A stretch of 13,792 bases of DNA from Thermoplasmatota archaeon. Its GTDB lineage: Archaea > Thermoplasmatota > Thermoplasmata > RBG-16-68-12 > JAGMCJ01. The notes beneath the pieces are model-generated. The model saw only the letters and a list, made by a program, of their open reading frames with translations. It was not told where the DNA came from and did no database searches. Shown here one piece after another: positions 1 to 7,815 of this stretch (within the stretch, counting starts at the first letter, position 1; each line of letters begins with the position of its first letter). Made by a program: the position numbers and the translations under genes. The DNA lies in the NCBI GenBank assembly GCA_022848825.1, contig JAJISH010000233.1:1-13792 (forward strand), written 5' to 3'.

Positions 1-1
1 C

Positions 2-1483
2 AAGGACAACGAGATATACGGGAACTGGATCGAGGGAAGCACACTCTACGCAATCTGGCTGAACTGCACAGGTTGCAGGGTGTGGAACAACTCCTTCATA
101 AACAACCCCATCATGTTTGGGACCTCCCAGGCGGTGGACGAGCTCGGAAGCGTTCACTGGAACGAGAGCTACCCGATCGGGGGCAACTACTGGTCTGACT
201 ACGGTGGGCCTGACATGTTCAACGGCCCGGGTCAGAACATCCCCGGGAGCGACGGCATAGGTGACGTCCCCTATCCGATATACGACGCGACATTCGATTA
301 CTATCCGCTCGTGATCCCCACGCCTCCGATGCCGGACCTGGTCGTCGACGAGGGGGAGATAGTCTTCGACCCCCCTGACCCCGTTCAGGAAGGCGAATCC
401 GTCGACATATATGCCGCAATCAGGAACACGGGAATGGCAAACGCGATCAATGTCGTCGTCAGGTTCTTTGACGGAGACCCCGGAAGCGGAGTTCAGATAG
501 ATGGAGACCAAACGATCGGCCTGCTTCCTCTGGGTGGGGGAAAGGAGTGGGTGAAGGTGACGTGGACGGCGAACGGGATCGGACAGCATCAGATCTGCGT
601 ACTAACGGACCCTGACGACCTCGTAAAGGAATCGGACGAAGCGAATAACGAGGCCTGCAAGTCCATTGATGTTACTCAGGCAGGTCCTCCTTCGCCTCCA
701 GCGGATTTGAGAGCGCACCTATCCGGTGTTGATCGGGAGAACGTCACAATCACATGGAGCCTGTCGCCTGACGATTCTGGAGGGAAGAGCAATGTCGTCA
801 GATACGACATCCATAGGGGCGAGAACCACTCCTCTAACATCTCGGCATATGACCTGCACGACTCGGTTCCCAACGCCACTTCGGAGTATGTGGATGCTGG
901 CGCGGGTGAAGGAGATCCGAGCGATCACTTCTACCGAGTGTGCGCGGTGGACCTGAGCAACAACTCTGCCTGTGCTGAAGACCAGGCCGCCAAGTTCACG
1001 CACTCGCTCACTCGGGGCCCGAACCTCATCTCCATCCCTCTTATCCAATCTAACGAGTCCATCGAGACCGTCCTTCAGACAGTCGCATACGACAGGGCTT
1101 GGTCCTACGATTCCGCCTCTCAGGGATGGAAGTGGTACATGACGTCCAAGGCCTACAGACGCGGGCTGTGGAGCGTGAATCACACCGTGGGACTGTGGGT
1201 GAACGTCACCAGGGACAGCAACCTCACCGTGGCGGGTCTCGTTCCCACGAGCACGCACATTCGTCTGTCCAGCGGATGGAATCTGGTTGGATTCCCCTGC
1301 TTCAATGGGAGCTACTCTGTTGCGGATATGAAAGTCCGAGTGGGTTCCTCGAAGGTGGAAGGATTCGATTCCATCGATCCATATCGTCTCAGGGTGCTGC
1401 CAGACTCGGACATGCTTCGGGCAGGGTACGCGTACTGGATTAAGGTGGAATCCGAGACTGTCTGGATACTTATCAACGAGTAG
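2..1483 (+). CDS. Secreted NosD-type beta-helix/CARDB/FnIII surface protein, 3' part only
   Basis: The frame is open from base 2, so the N-terminus and any signal peptide lie outside the window; 493 residues are visible. Residues 1 to about 75 are the end of a right-handed beta-helix of the NosD type, with short N-rich turns and the family hallmark GNYWSDYGGPD followed by DGIGDVPYPI. Residues about 110-224 resemble a CARDB adhesion domain (PDLVV start, IRNTG core, SDEANNEA near the end). Residues about 228-331 resemble fibronectin III. The rest holds two related modules, one beginning GPNLISIP and the other GWNLVGFP. The CARDB and FnIII parts each hold two Cys that could form a disulfide. Many N-x-S/T sequons suggest a glycosylated exported protein. 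No C-terminal membrane anchor or sorting signal is visible. The GTG at 80 is internal. Ligand and function are unknown; a cell-surface role is inferred from the domains. Confidence 0.85.
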   Translation, partial: KDNEIYGNWIEGSTLYAIWLNCTGCRVWNNSFINNPIMFGTSQAVDELGSVHWNESYPIGGNYWSDYGGPDMFNGPGQNIPGSDGIGDVPYPIYDATFDYYPLVIPTPPMPDLVVDEGEIVFDPPDPVQEGESVDIYAAIRNTGMANAINVVVRFFDGDPGSGVQIDGDQTIGLLPLGGGKEWVKVTWTANGIGQHQICVLTDPDDLVKESDEANNEACKSIDVTQAGPPSPPADLRAHLSGVDRENVTITWSLSPDDSGGKSNVVRYDIHRGENHSSNISAYDLHDSVPNATSEYVDAGAGEGDPSDHFYRVCAVDLSNNSACAEDQAAKFTHSLTRGPNLISIPLIQSNESIETVLQTVAYDRAWSYDSASQGWKWYMTSKAYRRGLWSVNHTVGLWVNVTRDSNLTVAGLVPTSTHIRLSSGWNLVGFPCFNGSYSVADMKVRVGSSKVEGFDSIDPYRLRVLPDSDMLRAGYAYWIKVESETVWILINE

Positions 1484-1689
1484 CGTCAGATTGTGCAAAG
1501 ATGTCGGACATCATTATCGAGTGCGACGGAACTCTTGCCCAGTACGGGAAAGATGAGAAGAGATTGCCGACTTGAGAGGTCGAGATCATTGATTACGAGA
1601 TTTCTGGGATTCAGAACCTCCCCAGACCCTTGAAATCGCAAAACAGAGGGTCCCGTCTAGAGGAGGCAATAATTGCCGCCATAAAAACC
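1484..1689. other. Intergenic region before tRNA-Cys, with small inverted repeats
   Basis: No convincing gene lies between the surface protein and the tRNA promoter. Three inverted repeats are visible. The first is GATGTC-G-GACATC at 1500-1512, just after the surface-protein stop. The second pairs GACCCT (1625-1630) with AGGGTC (1647-1652), and CCTCC (1617-1621) with GGAGG (1662-1666) could enclose it. The third is GGCAAT-A-ATTGCC at 1665-1677. The nested second set could fold as RNA, but I recognise no known RNA family. No clear T-run terminator is present. Confidence 0.4.
1665..1677. promoter_or_regulatory. 13-bp perfect palindrome upstream of the tRNA-Cys/cysS TATA box
   Basis: GGCAAT and ATTGCC are perfect complements separated by one base. 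The centre lies about 22 bp upstream of the TATA-box centre. This is a plausible place for a repressor or activator site, but no factor can be named, and such a short palindrome could arise by chance. Confidence 0.3.
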
Positions 1690-1697
1690 TTAAATAT
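1690..1697 (+). promoter_or_regulatory. TATA box of tRNA-Cys (and probably cysS)
   Basis: TTAAATAT matches the archaeal box A pattern and follows an A-rich stretch (AAAAACC) that could serve as a TFB recognition element. Its centre is about 27 bp before base 1721, the first base of the mature tRNA, so transcription probably starts at or within a base or two of the tRNA 5' end. No separate TATA box lies between the tRNA and cysS, so this promoter probably drives both. Confidence 0.7.
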
Positions 1698-1720
1698 CCT
1701 CGAACACGATGGACTCTCGG

Positions 1721-1793
1721 GCCGAGGTGACAGAGCGGCCAATGTGACCGCCTGCAGAGCGGTTTTGTGGGGGTTCGACTCCCTCCCTCGGCA
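1721..1793 (+). tRNA. tRNA-Cys (anticodon GCA)
   Basis: A complete cloverleaf can be drawn. The acceptor stem is 7 perfect pairs (GCCGAGG with CCTCGGC). The D arm has three pairs (ACA with TGT), then a G13-A22 mismatch and a GG in the loop. The anticodon stem is ACCGC with GCGGT, and its loop CTGCAGA places GCA at 34-36 (bases 1754-1756). The variable loop is TTTGT. The T stem is GGGGG with CCCTC around the TTCGACT loop. There is no intron and no encoded CCA. The discriminator (1793) is A, whereas tRNA-Cys is normally U73, the main identity base for CysRS. The cognate synthetase gene begins 14 nt downstream, so the pair is probably one transcript, with 3' tRNA processing releasing the mRNA. 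The Cys call rests on the anticodon. Confidence 0.92.
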
Positions 1794-1797
1794 CTTT

Positions 1798-1802
1798 GGT
1801 GA
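1798..1802 (+). promoter_or_regulatory. Shine-Dalgarno site of cysS
   Basis: GGTGA matches part of the archaeal SD consensus GGAGGTGAT and ends 5 nt before the ATG at 1808. It decides the start: the TTG at 1796 and GTG at 1799 overlap this site and have no SD of their own. It begins only 4 nt after the last tRNA base, so ribosome access depends on how the tRNA 3' end is folded or processed. Confidence 0.6.
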
Positions 1803-1807
1803 AGATC

Positions 1808-3211
1808 ATGCTGGTCTACAACACACTGACGCACGAGAAGGAGGAGTTCGTTCCTCTCAAGGGCAACAGAGTGACAATGTTCGTCTGCGGGGTCACTCCG
1901 TACGACTACTCGCACCTGGGTCACGCGAAGACGTACGTCGCGTTCGATGCAATCGCGAGGTACCTCAGGCACAAGGGGTACAACGTCCTCTACGTCCAGA
2001 ACGTCACGGACGTTGATGACCACATCATCAACAGGTCGGCGGAGACGGGCGTCTCGGAGCCGGAGCTCGCGGAGAAGTACTTCAAGCACTTCCGGGAGGA
2101 CATGGAGGCGCTCGGCGTCGAGAGCATCAACATATTCGCGAAGGCGACGGAGTTCATGGCCGAGATAATCGAGCAGATCAACGGGCTCATCGAGAAGGGC
2201 TACGCGTACGACGTCGACGGGAACGTCTACTTCGAGGTCCGCAAGTTCAAGGGCTTCGGGAAGCTCTCCCGCCAGAAACTCGACGAGTTGAGGCCGGGCG
2301 CGAGGGTCGAGATCGACGAGAGCAAGCGCAACCCGGAGGACTTCGCGCTGTGGAAGAAGCAGAAGCCGGGCGAGCCCGCGTGGGAGAGCCCCTGGGGGAT
2401 GGGAAGGCCCGGCTGGCACATCGAGGACACCGCGATAGCGATGACGCACTTCGGAGAGCAGTACGACATCCACGGCGGGGCGACGGAGCTCATCTTCCCG
2501 CACCACGAATCGGAGATCGCACAGGCCGAGGCCCTCACGGGCGTGGAGCCGTACGTCAAGTACTGGCTGCACACGGGCATACTGAACGTCGAGGGCGAGA
2601 AAATGGCCAAGTCCCTGGGCAACTTCTGGACGATCAGGGATGCTCTGACCGAGTACAGGCCCGAGGTCCTGCGGTTCTTCCTGCTGCACGCGCATTACAG
2701 GAGCCCGATAGACTTCAGCAAGGACCAGCTGGAGGAGGCGAAGAGGAGCTATCAGCGGCTGGTCGATTCGCTCGAGACCGCAAAGCAGTTCCTGCCGAGA
2801 GCGGAGGGCGGGGAGACCGATTCCGGTAAGCGGCTCGTGGAATCGGCGGAGAAGGCGGAGAAGCAGTTCGAGGAGGTCATGGACGACGATTTCAACACGC
2901 GCGAGGCCATAAGCCTGCTTTTCGAGCTCGCGAGAGAGCTCAACGTGGCGGTCGACAAGAATGCGGACAAGGATTCCGTCGAAAGGGGGCTCGGGACATT
3001 CACGAAGCTGGCGGGCGTCCTCGGACTCTTTCCCGAAAGGGCGGCTCAGACGGAAGTCGCGGACAAGGTCCTAGCGCTGATCGTGGAGATCAGAGAGAGG
3101 GCAAGGTCGAAGAAGGACTACGAAACGGCGGACTGGATTAGGAGCGAGCTAGAGAAGCTGGGAATACGTCTCGAGGACACCGGGAAAGGAGTCGTCAAGA
3201 AAGCCCGCTAG
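1808..3211 (+). CDS. cysS: Cysteinyl-tRNA synthetase (CysRS)
   Basis: A class I aminoacyl-tRNA synthetase that charges tRNA-Cys with cysteine using ATP in the cytoplasm. The 467 residues match the usual bacterial/archaeal length. The chosen ATG gives MLVYNTLTHEKEEF, the standard CysRS opening. The HIGH motif is HLGH (36-39) and the KMSKS loop is KMAKS (265-269), followed by LGNF. By comparison with the E. coli enzyme, zinc ligands Cys27, His232 and Glu236 are kept, but the second Cys, in the GWHIEC motif, is Asp207 here (GWHIED). The C-terminal part (about 300-467) is the helical anticodon-binding region, with the usual late RSKKDYETADWIR segment. The gene follows tRNA-Cys directly and probably shares its promoter. 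A run of four T at 3217-3220 and an AT-rich stretch after the stop may terminate it. The identity is secure; the meaning of the Asp is not. Confidence 0.97.
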   Translation: MLVYNTLTHEKEEFVPLKGNRVTMFVCGVTPYDYSHLGHAKTYVAFDAIARYLRHKGYNVLYVQNVTDVDDHIINRSAETGVSEPELAEKYFKHFREDMEALGVESINIFAKATEFMAEIIEQINGLIEKGYAYDVDGNVYFEVRKFKGFGKLSRQKLDELRPGARVEIDESKRNPEDFALWKKQKPGEPAWESPWGMGRPGWHIEDTAIAMTHFGEQYDIHGGATELIFPHHESEIAQAEALTGVEPYVKYWLHTGILNVEGEKMAKSLGNFWTIRDALTEYRPEVLRFFLLHAHYRSPIDFSKDQLEEAKRSYQRLVDSLETAKQFLPRAEGGETDSGKRLVESAEKAEKQFEEVMDDDFNTREAISLLFELARELNVAVDKNADKDSVERGLGTFTKLAGVLGLFPERAAQTEVADKVLALIVEIRERARSKKDYETADWIRSELEKLGIRLEDTGKGVVKKAR

Positions 3212-3283
3212 AATGGCGTTTTGGCGGGCTGATAGTATTTAAGCCTTTCCTAGAAAAAACGTGGCAAAAATGGCACCAGCCAG

Positions 3284-3318
3284 ATAGTCCGAGAATCATT
3301 ATATACTTGGCGGACTAT
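3284..3318. promoter_or_regulatory. Inverted repeat bracketing the gyrBA TATA box (candidate operator)
   Basis: ATAGTCCG at 3284-3291 and CGGACTAT at 3311-3318 are perfect 8-bp reverse complements separated by 19 bp, and the TATA box lies between them. The arm centres are 27 bp apart, about two and a half helical turns. A dimeric factor bound to both arms would compete with TBP/TFB; alternatively the arms could extrude under supercoiling, which would suit a gyrase promoter. Both ideas are inference. No second copy is visible in the window. Confidence 0.5.
3298..3305 (+). promoter_or_regulatory. TATA box of gyrB-gyrA
   Basis: ATTATATA is the best box A match in the 162-bp gap after cysS, with purine-rich GAGAA just upstream as a possible BRE. 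Transcription would start near 3326-3330, giving a leader of about 45 nt that carries the gyrB SD. A second AT-rich match, TATTTAA near 3235, could be a minor upstream promoter or part of the cysS terminator region. Confidence 0.6.
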
Positions 3319-3373
3319 AAGGTGAGTGCGAAGAAACGGGATGCACAGGCGTTGAGAAATGGCTGAGGTTTAG

Positions 3374-5272
3374 ATGAAGGAAGAGGGTTCCTACAGAGAG
3401 GAGGACATCGTCGTTCTCGAGGGTCTTCAGGCGGTCCGCAGAAGGCCGAGCATGTACATCGGGAGCACGGATGAAAGGGGCCTACATCATCTCGTGTACG
3501 AGGTCGTGGACAACAGCATCGATGAGGCGATGGCGGAGTCCTGCGACAACATCGGCGTCCAGCTGAACACGGACGGGAGCGTCACGGTCGTCGATAACGG
3601 CAGGGGGATTCCAGTAGGGCCACATCCCAAGCTCAAGGTGTCCGCGCTCGAGATCGTGATGACCAAGCTGCACGCTGGCGGGAAGTTCGACAGGAAGACG
3701 TACAAGGTCTCCGGCGGGCTCCACGGCGTCGGCCTCTCGGTCGTCAACGCCCTGTCGGAATGGCTCGTGGTGAGCGTCCACCGTGACGGAAAGGAGTGGA
3801 CCCAGAGATACGAGAGAGGAAAGCCAACCGGGGACGTCAAGCCCGTCGGGGACGTAGAGGGCACGGGAACGATAATCACGTTCATGCCGGACTCGGAGAT
3901 ATTCGACCACACGAATTTCGACTACGCGACGCTGTGCTCGCGGATGAGGGAGTACGCGTTCCTCAACAAGGGTGTCAAGATCATTCTCAAGCGGCAGGAC
4001 TCGGAGGAGCAGGAGACATTCTGCTACGATGGGGGAGTCTCCGAATACGTTCTGTGGATGAACAGGAACAAAAAGCCCCTGCATGAAGAGCCGATCTACG
4101 TCGAGGCCGACAGGAAGGACGTTCACGTAGAGCTGGCCTTGCAGTACACGGACGCCTACTCGGAGAACATCCACACGTTCGCCAACAACATCGCGACCAT
4201 CGAGGGGGGCACGCACCTTAGCGGGCTCAGGTCCGCTCTCACGAAGACGTTCAACGATCATGCAAGAAAGCAGAAGCTGTTCAAGACGAAGGACCAGACC
4301 TTTCATGGGGAGGACGTGAGAGAGGGGTTGACGGCGATCCTGAGCATCCGTCTCCCGGAACCGCAGTTCGAGGGTCAGACGAAGACGAAGCTCGGGAACA
4401 GCGAGATCAGGGGGCTCGTCGACAGCGTGATATATGAGAAGCTGGGGGAGTTCCTCCTCGAGAACCCCAAGATAGGCCAGACGTGCATCCAGAGGTCGCT
4501 GCTCGCGTCACAGTCACGCGAGGACGCGCGAAAGGCGAGGGAGCTGTCTCGACGAAAGGGGCTCCTGGAGGGGCTGAGCCTCCCGGGGAAGCTGGCGGAC
4601 TGCAGCGAAAGGGACCCCGCCCTGGCCGAACTGTTCATCGTTGAGGGGAACTCGGCGGGCGGCAACGCGAAGCAGGGCAGGGACAGGAGATACCAGGCGA
4701 TACTCCCGCTGCGGGGGAAGGTCATCAACGTGGAGAAGGCGAGGCTGGACAGGGTATTGAGGAACAACGAAATCAGGACGCTTATCACCGCCCTCGGCAC
4801 GAGCATCGGGGACGAGTTCGAGATAATGAAGCTGAGATATCACAAGGTCATAATCATGACGGATGCGGACGTGGACGGTTCGCACATACGCACGCTTCTG
4901 CTGACTTTCTTCTACAGGTACATGAAGCAGCTCATAGAGCAGGGCTACGTGTACATCGCGCAGCCGCCGCTCTACGGCCTGAGGAAAGGAAAGACGATTC
5001 ACTACGTTTATACAGAGGACGACAGGGAGGAGAAGCTCGAGGAGCTGGGCCGCGGCACCTCGACCCAGAGGTACAAGGGTCTCGGGGAGATGAGATCGCA
5101 CCAGCTCTGGGAGACGACGATGGACCCGGAGACGAGGATACTGAAACAGGTGACCATCGAGGATGCGGCCAGGGCTGAGGACATCTTCGTGATTCTGATG
5201 GGCGACGCGGTCGAGCCGAGAAGGGAGTTCATACTGGCCCACGCCCTAGAAGTCGTGAATCTTGACGTGTAG
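3374..5272 (+). CDS. gyrB: DNA gyrase subunit B
   Basis: ATPase subunit of type IIA topoisomerase; with GyrA it introduces negative supercoils into DNA using ATP. The N-terminal GHKL ATPase has Glu43 in [11 protein letters not shown], Asp74 in VVDNGRGIP, and the GGLHGVG loop at 114-120. The transducer has the ATP-contacting Lys337 in QTKTKLG. The TOPRIM domain has catalytic Glu424 in EGNSAGG and metal ligands Asp497, Asp499 and Asp501 in [10 protein letters not shown]. The C-terminal end RYKGLGEM completes the GyrA/DNA-binding region. At 632 residues it is the short form, lacking the roughly 170-residue insert of E. coli GyrB. Residue 426 is Asn where E. coli has Asp, and 447 is Arg where E. 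coli has Lys. The SD GAGGT (3365-3369) ends 4 nt before the ATG. It is 8 nt upstream of gyrA. Archaeal gyrase is generally regarded as acquired from bacteria. Confidence 0.98.
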   Translation: MKEEGSYREEDIVVLEGLQAVRRRPSMYIGSTDERGLHHLVYEVVDNSIDEAMAESCDNIGVQLNTDGSVTVVDNGRGIPVGPHPKLKVSALEIVMTKLHAGGKFDRKTYKVSGGLHGVGLSVVNALSEWLVVSVHRDGKEWTQRYERGKPTGDVKPVGDVEGTGTIITFMPDSEIFDHTNFDYATLCSRMREYAFLNKGVKIILKRQDSEEQETFCYDGGVSEYVLWMNRNKKPLHEEPIYVEADRKDVHVELALQYTDAYSENIHTFANNIATIEGGTHLSGLRSALTKTFNDHARKQKLFKTKDQTFHGEDVREGLTAILSIRLPEPQFEGQTKTKLGNSEIRGLVDSVIYEKLGEFLLENPKIGQTCIQRSLLASQSREDARKARELSRRKGLLEGLSLPGKLADCSERDPALAELFIVEGNSAGGNAKQGRDRRYQAILPLRGKVINVEKARLDRVLRNNEIRTLITALGTSIGDEFEIMKLRYHKVIIMTDADVDGSHIRTLLLTFFYRYMKQLIEQGYVYIAQPPLYGLRKGKTIHYVYTEDDREEKLEELGRGTSTQRYKGLGEMRSHQLWETTMDPETRILKQVTIEDAARAEDIFVILMGDAVEPRREFILAHALEVVNLDV

Positions 5273-5280
5273 GTGGTCGA

Positions 5281-7815
5281 TTGGAGGAGGAAGCAGAAAC
5301 CAGGACCACAAAGAGACCGATAGAGAAGGAGATGGAGAGCTCCTACATCGACTACGCGATGAGCGTGATCGTCGGAAGGGCCCTTCCCGACGTGCGGGAC
5401 GGCCTGAAACCCGTTCACCGCAGGATCCTGTATGCGATGAAGGACATGGGTCTGGACTCGTCGAAGCCCCACAAGAAATGCGCCAGGGTCGTTGGGGAGA
5501 CCCTTGGTAAGTATCATCCGCACGGAGACCAGGCCATATACGACGCCCTCGTGAGAATGGCGCAGGAATTCAGCCTGAGGTACATGCTCATCGACGGCCA
5601 CGGCAACTTCGGATCGGTCGACGGGGACGAGGCCGCCGCGATGAGATACACGGAATGCAGACTAATGAAAATGGCGGACGAGCTGCTGGCCGACATCAAC
5701 AAGGACACGGTGGACTTCGTCGACAACTTCGACGGCTCGCTGAAGGAGCCGACCGTTCTGCCCTCGAAACTACCGAACCTTCTGGTCAACGGCTCTAGCG
5801 GGATAGCCGTGGGGATGTCCACGAACATGCCCCCCCACAACCTCTCCGAGGTGGTCGACGGCATAGTGCTCCTGATCGAGAACCCAGATGCGGACACTAG
5901 GGAGCTTCTCGAGGTCATAAAGGGCCCGGACTTCCCCACTGGCGGGATCCTCTACGGGACCAGGGGAGTCGTGGAGGCGTATCACAGGGGAAGAGGCGTC
6001 ATCCGTGTCCGCGCAAAGGTGGAGATCGAGTCCGTCAAGAAGAAGCGATCCATCGTTGTCACCGAGATCCCGTACATGGTCAACAAGTCCACTCTCCTCG
6101 AGAAGATAGCCCACCTGGTCAGGGACAGGCAGATCGACGGGATCGTCGACCTGAGGGACGAGAGCGACAGGGAGGGAATGAGGATCGTCATGGACCTCAG
6201 GAGGGACGCCAATGAGGAAGTGATCCTGAACCAGCTCTACGCAAGGACGCAGATGCAGTCTACCTTTGGAATCATCAACATCGCTCTCGTCGACGGGGCA
6301 CCGAAGGTCCTGACGCTCAGGGAGATACTTCAGTGCTTCATCGAGTTCAGGGAGGAGATAGTCAGAAAGCGCACGGAGTTCGATCTGAACAAGGCGATGG
6401 AGAGGAAGCATATCGTCGAGGGTCTGATCACGGCCATTGACAACCTGGACGATGTCATCGCCCTCATCAGGAAATCGAGAAACGCGGAGGAGGCGAGAAA
6501 CGGCCTCATCGAGAAATTCGAATTGACGGAGATCCAGGCCAAGGCCATCCTGGAGATGAGGCTCCAGAAGCTGACGGGACTGGAGATAGAGAACCTCCGC
6601 AAGGAGATGGAACAGCTCAAGAAGACCATCGAGGAGCTGGAGAGCATCCTGGCATCGGAGGAGAGGATCCTCGAGATAATCAAGGACGAGGTTCTGGAGC
6701 TAAAGGAGAAGTACGGGGACGAGAGGAGGACCGAAATAGACACGCACCCGCAGGACCTCGAGATCGAGGACCTCATACCGGTCGAGGATGTCGTCGTGAC
6801 CATCACCAACACGGGGTACATCAAGCAGCTCCCGCTCGACACATATAGGAAGCAGAGGAGAGGAGGCGTCGGCCTCATCGGCATGGAGACCAAGGAGGAG
6901 GACTACGTCGTCGACATGTTCGTCACCTCCACGCACAATGACATTCTATTCTTCACGACCAAGGGACGAGTCCACTGGCTGAGGGCCTGGAGACTGCCCA
7001 GGGGAGGGAGGCACGCGAAGGGGAAGCCCATCGTGAACCTGCTCCCGAGACTGGAAAAAGGAGAGAGCATCAGCGCAATGATCCCGATCAAGGAGTACGA
7101 CGAATCCCACTATCTCGTTTTTGCGACCCGCAAAGGGAAGATAAAGAAGACCGCTCTGACAGCCTACAGGCACCAGAGGGTCACAGGGATATGGGCGATA
7201 AAGCTCCGGGAGGGCGACAGCCTCGTGGGTGTGAACCTGTCCGACGGAAGCAAGGAGATCGTGCTCGCCACAAGGCAGGGCAAGGCGGCCAGATTCTCGG
7301 AGAAGGGCTTCCGCGCGACCGGTAGATACACGATGGGAGTCAAGGGTGTCCGCCTTAGAGGGAACGACAGGGTGGCGAGCCTCGCCGTGGTTGACGAGGA
7401 CTCCGTGCTGCTCACCATCACCGAGAACGGATACGGGAAGCGATCTCTGGTGTCCTCATATCGAAGAACGAGGAGAGGCGCGATGGGAGTGATAACGATA
7501 GTCACGAGCAAGAGGAACGGGCTCGTTGTCTGCGCCAAGAGAGTCGAGGAGGACGACGAGCTGATAATCACGAGCGTCAAGGGGATGACCATAAGGATCC
7601 CGGTCGCCGGGATACGGGTGATGGGAAGGGCGACCATGGGAGTCAAGATGATGAGGATGAAAGGGAAGGACAGGGTGGAGGCGGTGGCAAGGCTGGTCAC
7701 CGAGGAGCTGGCCGAGGTGGAGGAGCCCGAGGCCGAGGGACCCGAGTCAGTCGAGGGAGTCGAAATCGACTTCGACGCCCAGACCCGGCCTTCCGGAGAC
7801 GATGAGAAGGCCTGA
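5281..7815 (+). CDS. gyrA: DNA gyrase subunit A
   Basis: DNA-cleaving and wrapping subunit of gyrase, 844 residues. The TTG start at 5281 is chosen because SD AGGTG (5271-5275), overlapping the gyrB stop, lies 5 nt upstream; the ATG at 5332 would remove the helix before [11 protein letters not shown]. The winged-helix/tower cleavage domain contains catalytic Tyr123 after Arg122 (AAAMRYTE) and the quinolone region [13 protein letters not shown], where E. coli Ser83 is Gln84. A long coiled coil runs at about 435-475. The C-terminal beta-pinwheel begins near 500 and contains the GyrA box as QRRGGVG (E. coli QRRGGKG), near 524-530. This supports a true gyrase rather than topoisomerase IV. The last 35 or so residues are an acidic tail, a feature known to modulate supercoiling in bacterial GyrA. 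Its last 69 bp overlap the opposite-strand epimerase gene. Confidence 0.98.
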   Translation: MEEEAETRTTKRPIEKEMESSYIDYAMSVIVGRALPDVRDGLKPVHRRILYAMKDMGLDSSKPHKKCARVVGETLGKYHPHGDQAIYDALVRMAQEFSLRYMLIDGHGNFGSVDGDEAAAMRYTECRLMKMADELLADINKDTVDFVDNFDGSLKEPTVLPSKLPNLLVNGSSGIAVGMSTNMPPHNLSEVVDGIVLLIENPDADTRELLEVIKGPDFPTGGILYGTRGVVEAYHRGRGVIRVRAKVEIESVKKKRSIVVTEIPYMVNKSTLLEKIAHLVRDRQIDGIVDLRDESDREGMRIVMDLRRDANEEVILNQLYARTQMQSTFGIINIALVDGAPKVLTLREILQCFIEFREEIVRKRTEFDLNKAMERKHIVEGLITAIDNLDDVIALIRKSRNAEEARNGLIEKFELTEIQAKAILEMRLQKLTGLEIENLRKEMEQLKKTIEELESILASEERILEIIKDEVLELKEKYGDERRTEIDTHPQDLEIEDLIPVEDVVVTITNTGYIKQLPLDTYRKQRRGGVGLIGMETKEEDYVVDMFVTSTHNDILFFTTKGRVHWLRAWRLPRGGRHAKGKPIVNLLPRLEKGESISAMIPIKEYDESHYLVFATRKGKIKKTALTAYRHQRVTGIWAIKLREGDSLVGVNLSDGSKEIVLATRQGKAARFSEKGFRATGRYTMGVKGVRLRGNDRVASLAVVDEDSVLLTITENGYGKRSLVSSYRRTRRGAMGVITIVTSKRNGLVVCAKRVEEDDELIITSVKGMTIRIPVAGIRVMGRATMGVKMMRMKGKDRVEAVARLVTEELAEVEEPEAEGPESVEGVEIDFDAQTRPSGDDEKA

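Noticed and set aside
719..1498. 259-codon minus-strand frame opposite the surface protein
   Set aside because: It has no recognisable domain, and the plus strand has clear CARDB/FnIII patterns across the same bases.
1501..1575. 24-codon ORF (MSDIIIECDG...) after the surface protein
   Set aside because: It is too short, with no clear SD or TATA box, and I see no family match. It remains possible but unsupported.
1586..2695. 369-codon open frame on the minus strand opposite cysS
   Set aside because: It is antisense to a gene with clear CysRS motifs; its Arg/Val/Leu-rich, low-complexity product is typical of the reverse strand of GC-rich coding DNA.
3262..3275. Short direct repeat TGGCA-AAAA-TGGCA upstream of gyrB
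   Set aside because: Two 5-bp copies in an A-rich gap can easily arise by chance, and no relation to the promoter is evident.
3482..4306. 274-codon minus-strand frame inside gyrB
   Set aside because: It is a mirror of the GyrB ATPase coding region, with no independent start signal or family features.
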